Assembly (NCBI GenBank): GCA_030041415.1
Contig: JASHNX010000037.1
Location: 1-44,040, forward strand
Direction: 5' to 3'
Length of the DNA stretch: 44,040 nt
Source of the DNA: Candidatus Sulfotelmatobacter sp.
Lineage (GTDB): Bacteria; Acidobacteriota; Terriglobia; Terriglobales; Acidobacteriaceae
In this document: positions 17,604-26,025 of the stretch, piece after piece
Layout of the letters: every line of letters starts with the position of its first letter
How positions within the stretch are numbered: the stretch's first letter is position 1
The notes under the pieces: generated by a model
Told to the model about the DNA's origin: nothing
The model's input: only the letters and a program-made list of their open reading frames with translations
Database searches by the model: none
Program-made: the position numbers and the translations under genes

Positions 17604-17739
17604 TGCGCCCAATCAGATAAACCGGTCGGGCAATCCTGAGCACAACCACATTCGTGTCTTAGGGTTCGAGCATCAGACTCGGCTTTAATTCCGCGAAGTT
17701 CGGGTTTCGCGACAAAGATAAAGAAAGGTTGGGGCAAAA

Positions 17740-19788
17740 ATGAAAAAGTGGAAGTTCTACAAGAAAAAAAGCAGATGGTCGAGCGCACTACTCGGCCTCG
17801 CCCTGTTGTCAATCGGAATCGCAGTTCCCACAGCCGTGAAGGCACAAGATGATCCGCCCACAAGAGTGGCCCGATTGGGCTATCTCGAAGGATCGGTTTC
17901 TTTTCAGCCGGCCGGAACCGGCGACTGGATCGGTGCAGTTCCAAACCGGCCAATGAGCACGGGCGACCAGCTCTGGTCCGATGCCGAATCACGCGCGGAG
18001 TTGCAGCTCGGCTCTGCCGCTATTCGTCTTTCGGAAAACACCGGTATTTCGCTCCTTAATCTCGACGATCACACCGTGCAGGTTCAGTTGAGCGCCGGGA
18101 CGATTAACGTCCGCGTGCGACGCCTGCGCAGCGATGATGATTTCGAAATCGATACGCCCAACCTGGCTTTCAACATCGCCGATCCGGGAAGCTATCGCGT
18201 GCAGGTGGCTGAGGACGGCAGCTTAACCATCATTAGCGTCCGCGCCGGCGACGGGGACGTGACCGGCGGCGGCCAAGCCTACTCTATGCAAGCCGGCCAG
18301 GTCGGCTATTTTGACGGGACGAATTATCTAAACGCTGATGTCGAACCGATCGACGAACCCGATCAGTTTGATCTTTGGGTCGAGGGTCGCGATCACCGCT
18401 ACGAAATCTCCCGATCCGCGCAATATCTGTCTCCCGATGTCGTGGGGTACGAAGACCTCGACGATTACGGCTACTGGCAGGATGATCCGGGGTATGGCCA
18501 TATTTGGTTTCCCAACCGCGTCGAATACGGCTGGGCGCCTTATCACACCGGCCACTGGGCCTGGATCGATCCGTGGGGCTACACCTGGGTCGACGATGCG
18601 CCCTGGGGATACGCGCCATTCCACTACGGACGTTGGGTCTTCGTAGCGGGACGCTGGGGCTGGGTTGCTGGTCCTCCCGCGCAGCCTCCGGTTTATGCTC
18701 CCGCGCTGGTAGTTTTCGTCGGTGGTGGTGGAGGCTGGGGCGGAAATGTCGGCTGGTTCCCATTGGGCCCGCGTGAAGTGTATGTACCGACATATCCCGT
18801 CAGTCAGGCTTACATGACGCAGGTCAACGTAAGTAGTACTACCGTAAACGTCACGCAGGTAACGACCATCTACAACACAACCATCATCAACAAGACCACG
18901 ACCATCACGAACGTCACTTACGCCAACCGAACTGTGCCGGGCGCCGTAGTAGCCGTTCCGCAGGGTTCGTTCGCGGGGGGACAACCCGTGGCGAAAGCAG
19001 CGGTGAAGGTAACACCGCAACAAATCGCCGCCGCTCCGGTGAGCGCTCATGTCGCCGTGAATCCTACCCGCGACAGCGTGTTGGGAGGCAGAGCTTCGAC
19101 CGCGGGACATGTCGCCGCTCCTCCCGCGGCGGTAATGAACAGGCAGGTGGTCGCGAAGAAAACTCCTCCGCCCCCGCCGGTTCCGTTCGAGAAGAAACAG
19201 GCCGCAATGGCTACCCATCCCGGCCAGCCATTGCCAAGAGAGCAGTTGGCGAGTTTGCGTCCACCATCGGCGATGAGGCCAGCCGTAAAGGTCGCGCCGC
19301 CGGCGCCGAAACCAGTGAAGCCGCCGTCCGGACATCCGAGTCCCGCAGCGGTGGCTGCGAAGAGCGGACAGCCCGCACCGGCCGCACAACCTGCTCCTGC
19401 TGCGCGACCCGGACAGCCCGCGCCTGCTGCCCGGCCGGCTCCAGCGCCTGCGACCGCAAAAGAACCGCTTCGTCCTGCGAATCCGCCGGCCGCGGCTCCG
19501 CATCCCGCACAGCCGGCACCGGCTCAACCTGCTCATCCGGCCGCGCCTCCAAAACAGCCGCCAGCGCAACCAAACCGGGCACCCGCGCCAGAACCGAACC
19601 GTCCGCCAGCCGCGCAACCAAATCGCGCGCCGGCTCCACAACCTCATCCCGCAACGCCTCCGCCGCAGCAGCAACATCCGCCGGCTGCAGCAGCCAAGCC
19701 GGCTGCACCTCCGCCGAAACAGCCGCCGAAGCCGCAGACCCCAGAGGAGAAAAAGAAGCAGGAGCAGCAAAAACCACAGGGAGAATAA
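17740..19788 (+). CDS. Secreted FecR-domain, DUF6600-like protein with proline-rich tail
   Basis: 682 residues. A long positively charged N-terminus (MKKWKFYKKKSR) and hydrophobic core form a signal peptide ending near KAQ (about 36). Residues 45-150 match a FecR-like domain (ARLGYLEGSVSFQPAG; LQLGSAAIRLSENTGISLLNL; FEIDTPNLAFNIADPGSYRV). Residues 205-350 carry the DUF6600 hallmark of a W/Y/G-rich block with repeated GYxW, GHWAWIDPWGYTWVDDAPWG and GRWGWVAGPP. A Thr/Val/Asn-rich stretch follows, and the last 230 residues are Ala/Pro-rich low complexity suited to spanning the envelope. It is exported, function unknown; here FecR is a structural domain and need not imply iron regulation. It has its own promoter region with the shared palindrome and is closed by a bidirectional terminator. 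Confidence 0.85.
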   Translation: MKKWKFYKKKSRWSSALLGLALLSIGIAVPTAVKAQDDPPTRVARLGYLEGSVSFQPAGTGDWIGAVPNRPMSTGDQLWSDAESRAELQLGSAAIRLSENTGISLLNLDDHTVQVQLSAGTINVRVRRLRSDDDFEIDTPNLAFNIADPGSYRVQVAEDGSLTIISVRAGDGDVTGGGQAYSMQAGQVGYFDGTNYLNADVEPIDEPDQFDLWVEGRDHRYEISRSAQYLSPDVVGYEDLDDYGYWQDDPGYGHIWFPNRVEYGWAPYHTGHWAWIDPWGYTWVDDAPWGYAPFHYGRWVFVAGRWGWVAGPPAQPPVYAPALVVFVGGGGGWGGNVGWFPLGPREVYVPTYPVSQAYMTQVNVSSTTVNVTQVTTIYNTTIINKTTTITNVTYANRTVPGAVVAVPQGSFAGGQPVAKAAVKVTPQQIAAAPVSAHVAVNPTRDSVLGGRASTAGHVAAPPAAVMNRQVVAKKTPPPPPVPFEKKQAAMATHPGQPLPREQLASLRPPSAMRPAVKVAPPAPKPVKPPSGHPSPAAVAAKSGQPAPAAQPAPAARPGQPAPAARPAPAPATAKEPLRPANPPAAAPHPAQPAPAQPAHPAAPPKQPPAQPNRAPAPEPNRPPAAQPNRAPAPQPHPATPPPQQQHPPAAAAKPAAPPPKQPPKPQTPEEKKKQEQQKPQGE

Positions 19789-19803
19789 CCTCTGCCGCTC
19801 GTG

Positions 19804-19834
19804 AAAGCACCTTGGCTATCCAGGGTGCTTTTTT
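19804..19834. terminator. Bidirectional intrinsic terminator between FecR gene and NtrC-type gene
   Basis: AAAGCACC (19804-19811) pairs with GGTGCTTT (19824-19831), followed by a T-run on the plus strand; on the minus strand the A-rich left flank is short. It sits 16 bases after the FecR stop and abuts the stop of the convergent sigma-54 activator gene at 19833, so it probably ends both transcripts. Confidence 0.85.
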
Positions 19835-21329
19835 ATTGCAGAGTTGGCGTTGGTTCCGAAGTTGCGCCGCCATTGATGTTGTACCTCTTCAGCTTCCGGT
19901 ACAACGTCGCCCGGCTGATGCCCAACATCCGCCCGGCAAGAGCTTTGTCGCCGCGGACTTGCTCGAAGACGCGCTGGATTGTAGCGCGTTCGATATCCTC
20001 GAGGTCCGTGGTGGAAAGCGAAGTGTGAACCGCACCGTTTTCTGGCAGGACCGCCTCGTCCGCGATTGCGGCATCGGAGATGGATCCTCGTTCGGAATCT
20101 GATGACACGCGAGCCGAGGAACTCAGGCCGGCTATAGTTTGCGGCAGATCGCTGGGATCGATCACGCGTCCGTTGCCAAGGGCGACAGCCCGCTCGATGC
20201 AGTTTTCCAACTCGCGCACATTGCCCGGCCAGTCATAATTCATCAGAGCCTTCAAAACGGCGTTGGAAACGCGCAAGTCGGCGCCGGGAGCGTAGCGCTC
20301 GCAGAACCAGTTCACCAGCAGCGGAATGTCGCTGCGGCGCTCTCGCAGCGCGGGAACGTGAACCGTGACAACGTTCAGCCGGAAATAGAGATCCTTGCGG
20401 AAGGTTCCGTTTTTATACGCGGATTCCAGATCGCGATTGGTTGCCGCGATGATGCGCACATCGACCTTGATCCGCTGGTTGCTGCCGACGGGCCTCACTT
20501 CTTTTTCCTGTAGCACACGCAACAGCTTTGCTTGCATTTCGAGGGGCAGTTCACCAATTTCGTCGAGAAAGATCGTGCCCGTATCGGCCGATTGAAAAAG
20601 TCCCTGCTTCGATTTCAGGGCTCCGGTGAAAGCTCCTTTCTCATACCCGAAAAGTTCGCTTTCAATCAGCGTAGGCACGAGCGAACCACAGTCGACGGCA
20701 ACGAATGGACGATTGGCGAACGCTCCGCGGAAATGGATGGCGCGCGCGATCAGTTCTTTCCCCGTTCCGCTCTCTCCAGAAATCAACACCGCGGTGCGGG
20801 TATCTTTTAGCCGCGAGGCGACGCGCAGAACTTCTTGAATCTTAGCGGACGATCCGATGATGCCATGAACGGCAGTTTCCGAATCCATGCGCTGGCGCAG
20901 GAATTCATTCTCTTCTACCAGCCGCACTTTCTCGGCCATGCGCCGCAAAAAGAGGCGCAGCTCTTCGAGCGGCGAGAACGGTTTGGTGATGTAGTCGTAA
21001 GCCCCAAGTTTCATCGCCTGCACGGCCGTTTCAATCGAGCCGTGCCCGGTCATGAGCGCTACTTCAGTGCGTGGCAGGAGTTTCTTTGCTTTCTCCAAAA
21101 ATTCCAGGCCCGACATATTCGGCATCACCATGTCGCTCAGGATCATGTGAACCGGCTGTTCTTCGAGCAGGGTGAGCGCGGATTCGCCGCTGTCGGCTTC
21201 CAGACAGATGAAGCCGAGCGCTTCTCCGACGGTGATGCAAAGTTTGCGGATGGTCTGTTCGTCATCGACGATAAGCAGCCGGACTCGCAGCTCTTCTGTA
21301 TTCAACGATTTGTTCAGTGTGGCGGTCAC
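19833..21329 (-). CDS. NtrC-family sigma-54-dependent response regulator
   Basis: 498 residues. A receiver domain (about 15-130) has the phospho-acceptor D66 in MILSDMVMP and the lysine in ITKPF. The AAA+ domain (about 155-390) has Walker A GESGTGKE at 185-192, the sigma-54 contact loop GAFTGA at 232-237, Walker B FLDEIGELP and the arginine-finger region. A Fis-type helix-turn-helix ends it (GRMLGISRATLYRKLKRYNI). It activates RNA polymerase-sigma-54 when phosphorylated. The start is GTG at 21329, overlapping the stop of the upstream receiver gene as GTGA, so the two are translationally coupled. Its kinase is very probably the 1318-residue sensor two genes upstream. No -24/-12 promoter was recognised in this window, so targets are unknown. 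Confidence 0.95.
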   Translation of the reverse strand: MTATLNKSLNTEELRVRLLIVDDEQTIRKLCITVGEALGFICLEADSGESALTLLEEQPVHMILSDMVMPNMSGLEFLEKAKKLLPRTEVALMTGHGSIETAVQAMKLGAYDYITKPFSPLEELRLFLRRMAEKVRLVEENEFLRQRMDSETAVHGIIGSSAKIQEVLRVASRLKDTRTAVLISGESGTGKELIARAIHFRGAFANRPFVAVDCGSLVPTLIESELFGYEKGAFTGALKSKQGLFQSADTGTIFLDEIGELPLEMQAKLLRVLQEKEVRPVGSNQRIKVDVRIIAATNRDLESAYKNGTFRKDLYFRLNVVTVHVPALRERRSDIPLLVNWFCERYAPGADLRVSNAVLKALMNYDWPGNVRELENCIERAVALGNGRVIDPSDLPQTIAGLSSSARVSSDSERGSISDAAIADEAVLPENGAVHTSLSTTDLEDIERATIQRVFEQVRGDKALAGRMLGISRATLYRKLKRYNINGGATSEPTPTLQ

Positions 21330-21742
21330 CGGGCTTTCCCCATGGTTTTTTCGATAGCGGCAATAAGATCCTGCACGCGGAAAGGTTTTTCCAGATAAAG
21401 CGCGCCGATCTTTCGGAGCGTGGTGACAGTTTCTTCGTTGGCGTAATCGCCGGTGATGATAACCACTTTATCGGCAAGATCCGGGCGGTTTTGAGAAATC
21501 CAGCTGTGGACCTGGGCGCCGTCGACGCCGCCGGGTGTACGCATATCGGAGATGACGCCAAGAAATCGTCCCTTCTCGAGCAGGCCCAGGGCTTCTGCGC
21601 CTGACTCAATGCACACGACTGGATAGCCGTTGCGCTCCAGCGTGGCGCTAACTAGAGCCATGATCGAAGGTTCGTCCTCGATCAGAAGAACCGGCAATAA
21701 ATCGGGTTGCGCCTCTTGGCGTGTGATTGCGGATGAGCTCAT
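21326..21742 (-). CDS. Single-domain response regulator
   Basis: 138 residues consisting of one receiver domain: acidic pair in LLIEDEPS, phospho-acceptor D66 in VISDMRTPGG, the Thr of VIITGDYA and the conserved lysine in YLEKPF. There is no output domain. It lies between the giant histidine kinase and the NtrC-type regulator, with four-base overlaps at both ends (ATGA upstream, GTGA downstream), so all three are made from one coupled operon. It could act as a phosphate sink or as an intermediate that tunes the kinase-to-NtrC transfer. An insertion after the acceptor (TPGGVDGAQVH) is typical of receivers in hybrid kinases, suggesting this domain may once have been the C-terminus of the kinase. 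Confidence 0.92.
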   Translation of the reverse strand: MSSSAITRQEAQPDLLPVLLIEDEPSIMALVSATLERNGYPVVCIESGAEALGLLEKGRFLGVISDMRTPGGVDGAQVHSWISQNRPDLADKVVIITGDYANEETVTTLRKIGALYLEKPFRVQDLIAAIEKTMGKAR

Positions 21743-24700
21743 GGCTGATTGACTCCTGCGGCCACACCCAAAGACGCAGTGTGCGGCGCGGCGGGAAAGC
21801 GAACAATAAACGTGGCCCCAACTCCATCCGGGTTGTTATGGCAAAGAATCTCGCCCCCATGCTCCTTCACGATCCCGTAGCAGATGCTCAGGCCGAGACC
21901 GGTTCCCTTGCCGACTTCTTTCGTGGTGAAGAAGGGATCGAAGATTCGGTCGGGATGAGAAATGCCGTTACCGTTATCGCGAAATGAAACCTCAACAGCT
22001 TTTTCCGTCCGGGCAGTCGTGATTCCGATATGGGCAGGCCGGCCGGTTTCGTGCACAGCATCGTACGCATTATTGAGAATATTCAAAAAGACCTGCTGCA
22101 GCTGGTGCGCGTCCCCCATGACCTCGGGCAGACTCTCGTCCAGGTGTTCGATGACTTCGACGCCGTGGCTCGAGAAATCGTAGGAACGCAGCTGGATTGT
22201 GCGGCGGAGGATCAAATTGAGCTGCACCGGATTACGTTGTGGCGGCATTTGCCGGGCGAAGCTGAGCAGGTTCTGCACTATCTGCTTGGTACGTTGCGCT
22301 TCCTGCAAGATCACGCGCAGGTCTTTCCGTGCGTTGTCGGGAAGTTCGGGATTCTCAAGAAGTAGATCGGCAAAACCCAAGATCGCGGTAAGTGGGTTAT
22401 TTACCTCGTGAGCCACACCGGAGACAAGTTGCCCCACAGCAGCCATTTTTTCGGTGTGGACCAGCTTGTCGCGCAGCTCGGCCGAATCGGTGATATCGGT
22501 CATGACAACGACGATGCTGTTGATGTTGTTTTGCTCGTCGCGCATGGGGCTGAGATTCACCGAGAACTGGCCGGCATTGCCGTTGCCGCGCAGGATTTTT
22601 AGTTCCAGATTGTCGACCTGCCCGCCTCGAAGCGTGGCCTGCAGCGCATCGGATAGCACGCGCACATAGCCGGGAGCCGCAAGCTCGAGCAAAGGCCGTC
22701 CGATCAGGTCGCTCTGCTCGAATCCAGCTTCGTACCAGCGGCGATTCGCATAGCTGATCAGGCCGGCCGTGTCGGACACGAGAATGAAGCTCTGCGTGTT
22801 GCTGAGAATTTTGCCGGAAAAATCGCGCTCCCGCTGCAGTTCAGATTGATAGGTGTGCAGCCCGGTGACATCGAGCATCAAGCCTCGAATCTGCACAAGC
22901 TTTCCGGAAGCATCGTGCATCCCGAAGGCATTGATCAGCACATAGATCGGCGATCCGTTCTTGCGGCGCAGCGTCGCCTCGAAGTTACGCAGCAGGCCGT
23001 CTTTTTCCATCTCTGCCGCGTGCAGCAGACGCTGCTCGGGAGTGAAATAGATCTGCGTCGGGATGTCGACCTGCAACAGTTCCTCTCTGCTGTCATATCC
23101 GAGCATGGTAACCAGCGCGTCATTGACTTCGACAAAGCGGCCCTCGGGAGTGCTGAAGAACAGCCCCTCCTGAATATTGTCGAATAGCTCGCGGTAGCGG
23201 CGCTCGGCTTCGCGGCGGTCTGTGATGTCTTTCAGTACGTGAATGGTCTGAAGACTCTCGCCCGAAGCTCCGTGCACCCGCGATGTGGAAACCAGATAAG
23301 TACGGTCGAGTGCGGGATGAACGAATTCGTCTTTGCTCTCTGTACCCGAGCGGCAAAACGGGCAAGAATAAAGTGTGGGCTCATTAGTGAGTGCGAGCAG
23401 GGCACGCATGTTGACGCCGATTAGTTCGCTGGGCGCAACCCCAATCATGGCAGCCAGCGAGCGGTTGACCCGCAGGACCTTATCGCTTTCGTCGTGCACC
23501 ACGATGTAGTCGGTGATGGCGTCGAAGATTTCGAGCCAGTGGCGGCTCGCTCTCTCCATCCTGTTGAATAAGCGGGCATTCTCGAGGACCATCGCCGCGT
23601 GGCTGGCGATGGCTTGCAGAAGTTCTCGATCCTCCGCGTCGAGTGTGCCAGGGCGCCCGGAGATGCAGAGCAGTCCCGCCAGTTCACCGTCCGAGGCGCC
23701 AATACGCACTGCGACGCAGTCATCCCAACCAAGAGCCGAAGACAGTTCCGGCGTGAGAAGCTCTGAAGCCGGACCGGCGATAATCGATTCACTCCGTTTC
23801 GCGGCTAATTTTGAAAGCGCTTGCGCAACCTGTTCCTGCAGCGCTCGATCTTCTGCTGGAGGGATCGTGACTGCTTGGCTTGCCCCGGACCTGTGTTCCG
23901 GTTCGGGAAAATTGGCAGATTCTTTGCCCGGAGAATTTTTTGTGGCTCGTTGGCGCAACACCACGATGTCGGCTTTTCCTTCGCGAAAAAGAACCACCGC
24001 GCCGCTGAGAGCGTCCGATAGTTCGATGGCACAATCGACGAATTTGCGCGCAAATTCGGGCGGGCGCATCGCCCCGTCGAGCTCGCGGGTGAGCCTGCTT
24101 AAAGTTTCGGCGCGCCGCCGGTGCTGTTCCGCTCGATGCAGGTTGTGTGCAGCCTCAAGCACCACCGAAACATGCGTCGCCAGAGCCCGGGCGCGACGAA
24201 TATCCTCCTGCGAGATTCCGCTTTGGTCCAGCCGATCGAGCACTCCGAACATTCCAAGCAACGATCCCGCGGTGCCTGCCAGGGGCACAGTAAGCAACTG
24301 CCGAGCCCGGTATTCCGAGACGACTCTGATATTCACCCCGGGAACTTTTGTAAGATCGTCGGACCAGAAAACCTCTTTGGCGCGCAACGCCCGTGTTGCA
24401 ACGCCTTCGGGAAAGATGTCATCCACCCGGCGCGGTTCGCCACGATCGGCCGCATAACGCACGCGGAATTCTCCGTGCTCCTGCAGAGCCACAAAGCACC
24501 GCCCAAACCCCAGGAAATCCGCGGCGCGCACAACGAACGCCTGCAGCGAATGCTCGAGGTCGCGGCTGGAGCTTAGTTCGGAAGAAATCTCCAGTAACTG
24601 ATGAAGTTCCCGCGCCTGCCCCTGAGCCGTCGAGCATAGTTCGGCATGGGCAACCGCGACCGCCCCGAAGCCGGCGATCGCCATAACCAGCGACTTTTCT

Positions 24701-25695
24701 TCCGTCGTAAAGGCGCCGGTCTGTCGCGGATAAACCAGAATCGCTCCCTGCGTCTGCGAAGTGCGAAAGGGCGCGGCAACCAGGGTTCCGGCAGAAATTA
24801 GAGTTCCGAGGGAAGGCTGCTCAGTGCTGATGCTGATCGAGATCGCCTCTCCCGCAGAAACGGCTCGCTGCGCGAGGTCGGCCGCGAAGCGGATCGTCTG
24901 ACGGTCGTGCGCGGCGCGGAACGCAACCGCCAGTTGGGGAGTCTCGGCTGAAACCGCTTTTAGTTCGAACGGACCATCTCGTCGAAGCAAAACCGACACG
25001 AGTCGGGCCCGCAGCAACACCCGCACTCGATCCGCGAGCGACTCAATGACGGAAACAACATCGGGAGTTCCATGCAGGACATTGGCCACCTGGGCCAGAA
25101 TCTCGGCCCGGCGATGCTCCTCGCGCGAGGCTTCGCCCAGGCGCGTCGCTTCCAAAAGACTGCCCAACTGTCCCGCCAGAATCGTGGCCTTGGCCGCAAG
25201 GTCCTCGGTGAAAAACCGCTTATCGGAATCATGCAGGAAGGTGGCTGCGCCGATAGCTTCGCCAAAGACCACCAATGGAGCCGCCATCAGCGATTGCGCT
25301 TCGAACTGATGCGCTGCCGGAAAAGACGGGTTCGGTTCCCAGTCGTTGACGAAAATAGTGCGCCGTTTGCGGACGGCCTCGGAAGTAACGGCGCTTTGCT
25401 GCGGCAGCAGGCGCAATCCGATGAACCGCTCAGCCATTTTGCCATCAGCCTGTTCCCCGACAAGTTCACCACTTGCATGAAGACGCCAGAAATAAACGCC
25501 GCTTACCTGGAAGAACTCGCGACACGCGCGACAGAAAAACTGGATTAGCGAAGCTGCATCAGCCCGGCCGGCTGCCTGGTTCGCGATTTGTAAGAGCAGG
25601 TTCTGAAAAGCTTCCTCAAAGCCGGCCGCCACTGTGGCCGTCGAACCCTTCGACTCCTGGCTTAAGTCTTTCAGGGCCGCACCGCTTCCTTCCAC
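21739..25695 (-). CDS. Large cytoplasmic GAF/PAS multi-sensor histidine kinase
   Basis: 1318 residues, no membrane segment, GTG start at 25695. Domain order: four GAF-like modules (about 30-190, 200-360, 365-525 and 530-715), three PAS domains (about 715-840, 830-955 and 960-1080), a HisKA domain with H1096 in SGVAHEVNNPLTAILGF, and a HATPase_c domain with N box NILNNAYDAV, G1 RDNGNGI and G2 GTGLGLSICYG. The H box and ATPase are those of NtrB-like kinases, matching the NtrC-type partner downstream. The first PAS carries a CPFC motif at about residues 777-781. It probably integrates several cytoplasmic signals. No Shine-Dalgarno sequence is obvious, so the GTG start is the best of weak options. 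It is first in a three-gene operon and divergent from the chemosensory operon. Confidence 0.93.
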   Translation of the reverse strand: MEGSGAALKDLSQESKGSTATVAAGFEEAFQNLLLQIANQAAGRADAASLIQFFCRACREFFQVSGVYFWRLHASGELVGEQADGKMAERFIGLRLLPQQSAVTSEAVRKRRTIFVNDWEPNPSFPAAHQFEAQSLMAAPLVVFGEAIGAATFLHDSDKRFFTEDLAAKATILAGQLGSLLEATRLGEASREEHRRAEILAQVANVLHGTPDVVSVIESLADRVRVLLRARLVSVLLRRDGPFELKAVSAETPQLAVAFRAAHDRQTIRFAADLAQRAVSAGEAISISISTEQPSLGTLISAGTLVAAPFRTSQTQGAILVYPRQTGAFTTEEKSLVMAIAGFGAVAVAHAELCSTAQGQARELHQLLEISSELSSSRDLEHSLQAFVVRAADFLGFGRCFVALQEHGEFRVRYAADRGEPRRVDDIFPEGVATRALRAKEVFWSDDLTKVPGVNIRVVSEYRARQLLTVPLAGTAGSLLGMFGVLDRLDQSGISQEDIRRARALATHVSVVLEAAHNLHRAEQHRRRAETLSRLTRELDGAMRPPEFARKFVDCAIELSDALSGAVVLFREGKADIVVLRQRATKNSPGKESANFPEPEHRSGASQAVTIPPAEDRALQEQVAQALSKLAAKRSESIIAGPASELLTPELSSALGWDDCVAVRIGASDGELAGLLCISGRPGTLDAEDRELLQAIASHAAMVLENARLFNRMERASRHWLEIFDAITDYIVVHDESDKVLRVNRSLAAMIGVAPSELIGVNMRALLALTNEPTLYSCPFCRSGTESKDEFVHPALDRTYLVSTSRVHGASGESLQTIHVLKDITDRREAERRYRELFDNIQEGLFFSTPEGRFVEVNDALVTMLGYDSREELLQVDIPTQIYFTPEQRLLHAAEMEKDGLLRNFEATLRRKNGSPIYVLINAFGMHDASGKLVQIRGLMLDVTGLHTYQSELQRERDFSGKILSNTQSFILVSDTAGLISYANRRWYEAGFEQSDLIGRPLLELAAPGYVRVLSDALQATLRGGQVDNLELKILRGNGNAGQFSVNLSPMRDEQNNINSIVVVMTDITDSAELRDKLVHTEKMAAVGQLVSGVAHEVNNPLTAILGFADLLLENPELPDNARKDLRVILQEAQRTKQIVQNLLSFARQMPPQRNPVQLNLILRRTIQLRSYDFSSHGVEVIEHLDESLPEVMGDAHQLQQVFLNILNNAYDAVHETGRPAHIGITTARTEKAVEVSFRDNGNGISHPDRIFDPFFTTKEVGKGTGLGLSICYGIVKEHGGEILCHNNPDGVGATFIVRFPAAPHTASLGVAAGVNQP

Positions 25696-25735
25696 TCACT
25701 GGGACTAATTCTCATAAGTGATTGAAACTATTGGA

Positions 25736-25765
25736 AAAATACGTCCGAATCTCATTTTGAGTCAA
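25736..25765 (-). promoter_or_regulatory. Candidate sigma-70 promoter of the giant histidine kinase
   Basis: On the minus strand TTGACT (25765-25760) and TATTTT (25741-25736) are separated by 18 bases, about 40 bases before the GTG start. A degenerate copy of the palindromic box, TCTCA-TTT-TGAGT (25750-25762), covers the -35 element and spacer, where a repressor would block polymerase. Confidence 0.4.
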
Positions 25766-25824
25766 GCAAAATGGCGGAACGGGTGCCAAACTGTGAAATC
25801 CCGAGAAAAAACGCCATGTTTCGA

Positions 25825-25854
25825 TCTCAACTTGAGAACTCTTTATAACTCAAG
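25825..25854. promoter_or_regulatory. Palindromic box TCTCAACTTGAGA upstream of the chemosensory operon
   Basis: A perfect 13-bp palindrome (25825-25837, arms TCTCAA and TTGAGA around one C) is followed by CTCAAG at 25849-25854, which makes CTTGAG-N12-CTCAAG with TATAA in its middle. Its core differs by one base from the box at 17561-17573. Confidence 0.5.
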
Positions 25855-26025
25855 AAAACAATGAGACGGGCCTAATTCCGAAACGAGTCTGCCCAACACT
25901 CTTCAGGATTGATTTAAGTCTATACTTTTCAATCACATCCTCTGCGTTACTTTGGTTTTCCAAAAACCTGTTCCGTGGCCTCGGCTTTGCTCCTATGGGA
26001 TCACCACGATTGTGCCGGAGGAACT

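Larger units (their letters stand above)
17286..17739. promoter_or_regulatory. 454-base divergent intergenic region with hairpins, palindromic box and TATAAT
   Basis: No convincing reading frame. It separates the minus-strand signalling cluster (start 17285) from the FecR gene (start 17740). It holds a long hairpin (17381-17420), a TTCGTG-TTTT-CACGAA palindrome (17496-17511), the TCTCA-N3-TGAGA box (17560-17585) and a perfect TATAAT (17598-17603) directed at the FecR gene, leaving an untranslated leader of about 130 bases. Confidence 0.6.
25696..26025. promoter_or_regulatory. 330-base divergent promoter region between giant kinase and chemosensory operon
   Basis: No gene is visible. It holds a sigma-70-like promoter for the kinase (25736-25765, minus), two copies of the TCTCA-N3-TGAGA type box (25750-25762 degenerate, 25825-25837 perfect) and a TATACT (25921-25926), about 100 bases before the first chemosensory gene, that could be a -10 element without a clear -35. 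Confidence 0.5.

Noticed and set aside
18328-19770. 480-codon minus-strand frame opposite the FecR-domain gene
   Set aside because: The product is an Arg/Leu/Cys-rich string that mirrors the Pro/Ala-rich tail of the real gene, with no domain and no ribosome site.
23513-24457. 314-codon plus-strand frame inside the giant histidine kinase
   Set aside because: A Ser/Arg/Ala-rich shadow of the GAF region; no recognisable domain or start signal.
25750-25800. Possible sigma-54 promoter (TGGCAC and TTGC) on the minus strand before the giant kinase
   Set aside because: TGGCAC and TTGC are 13 bases apart instead of 5, so the GG-GC spacing rule is not met.
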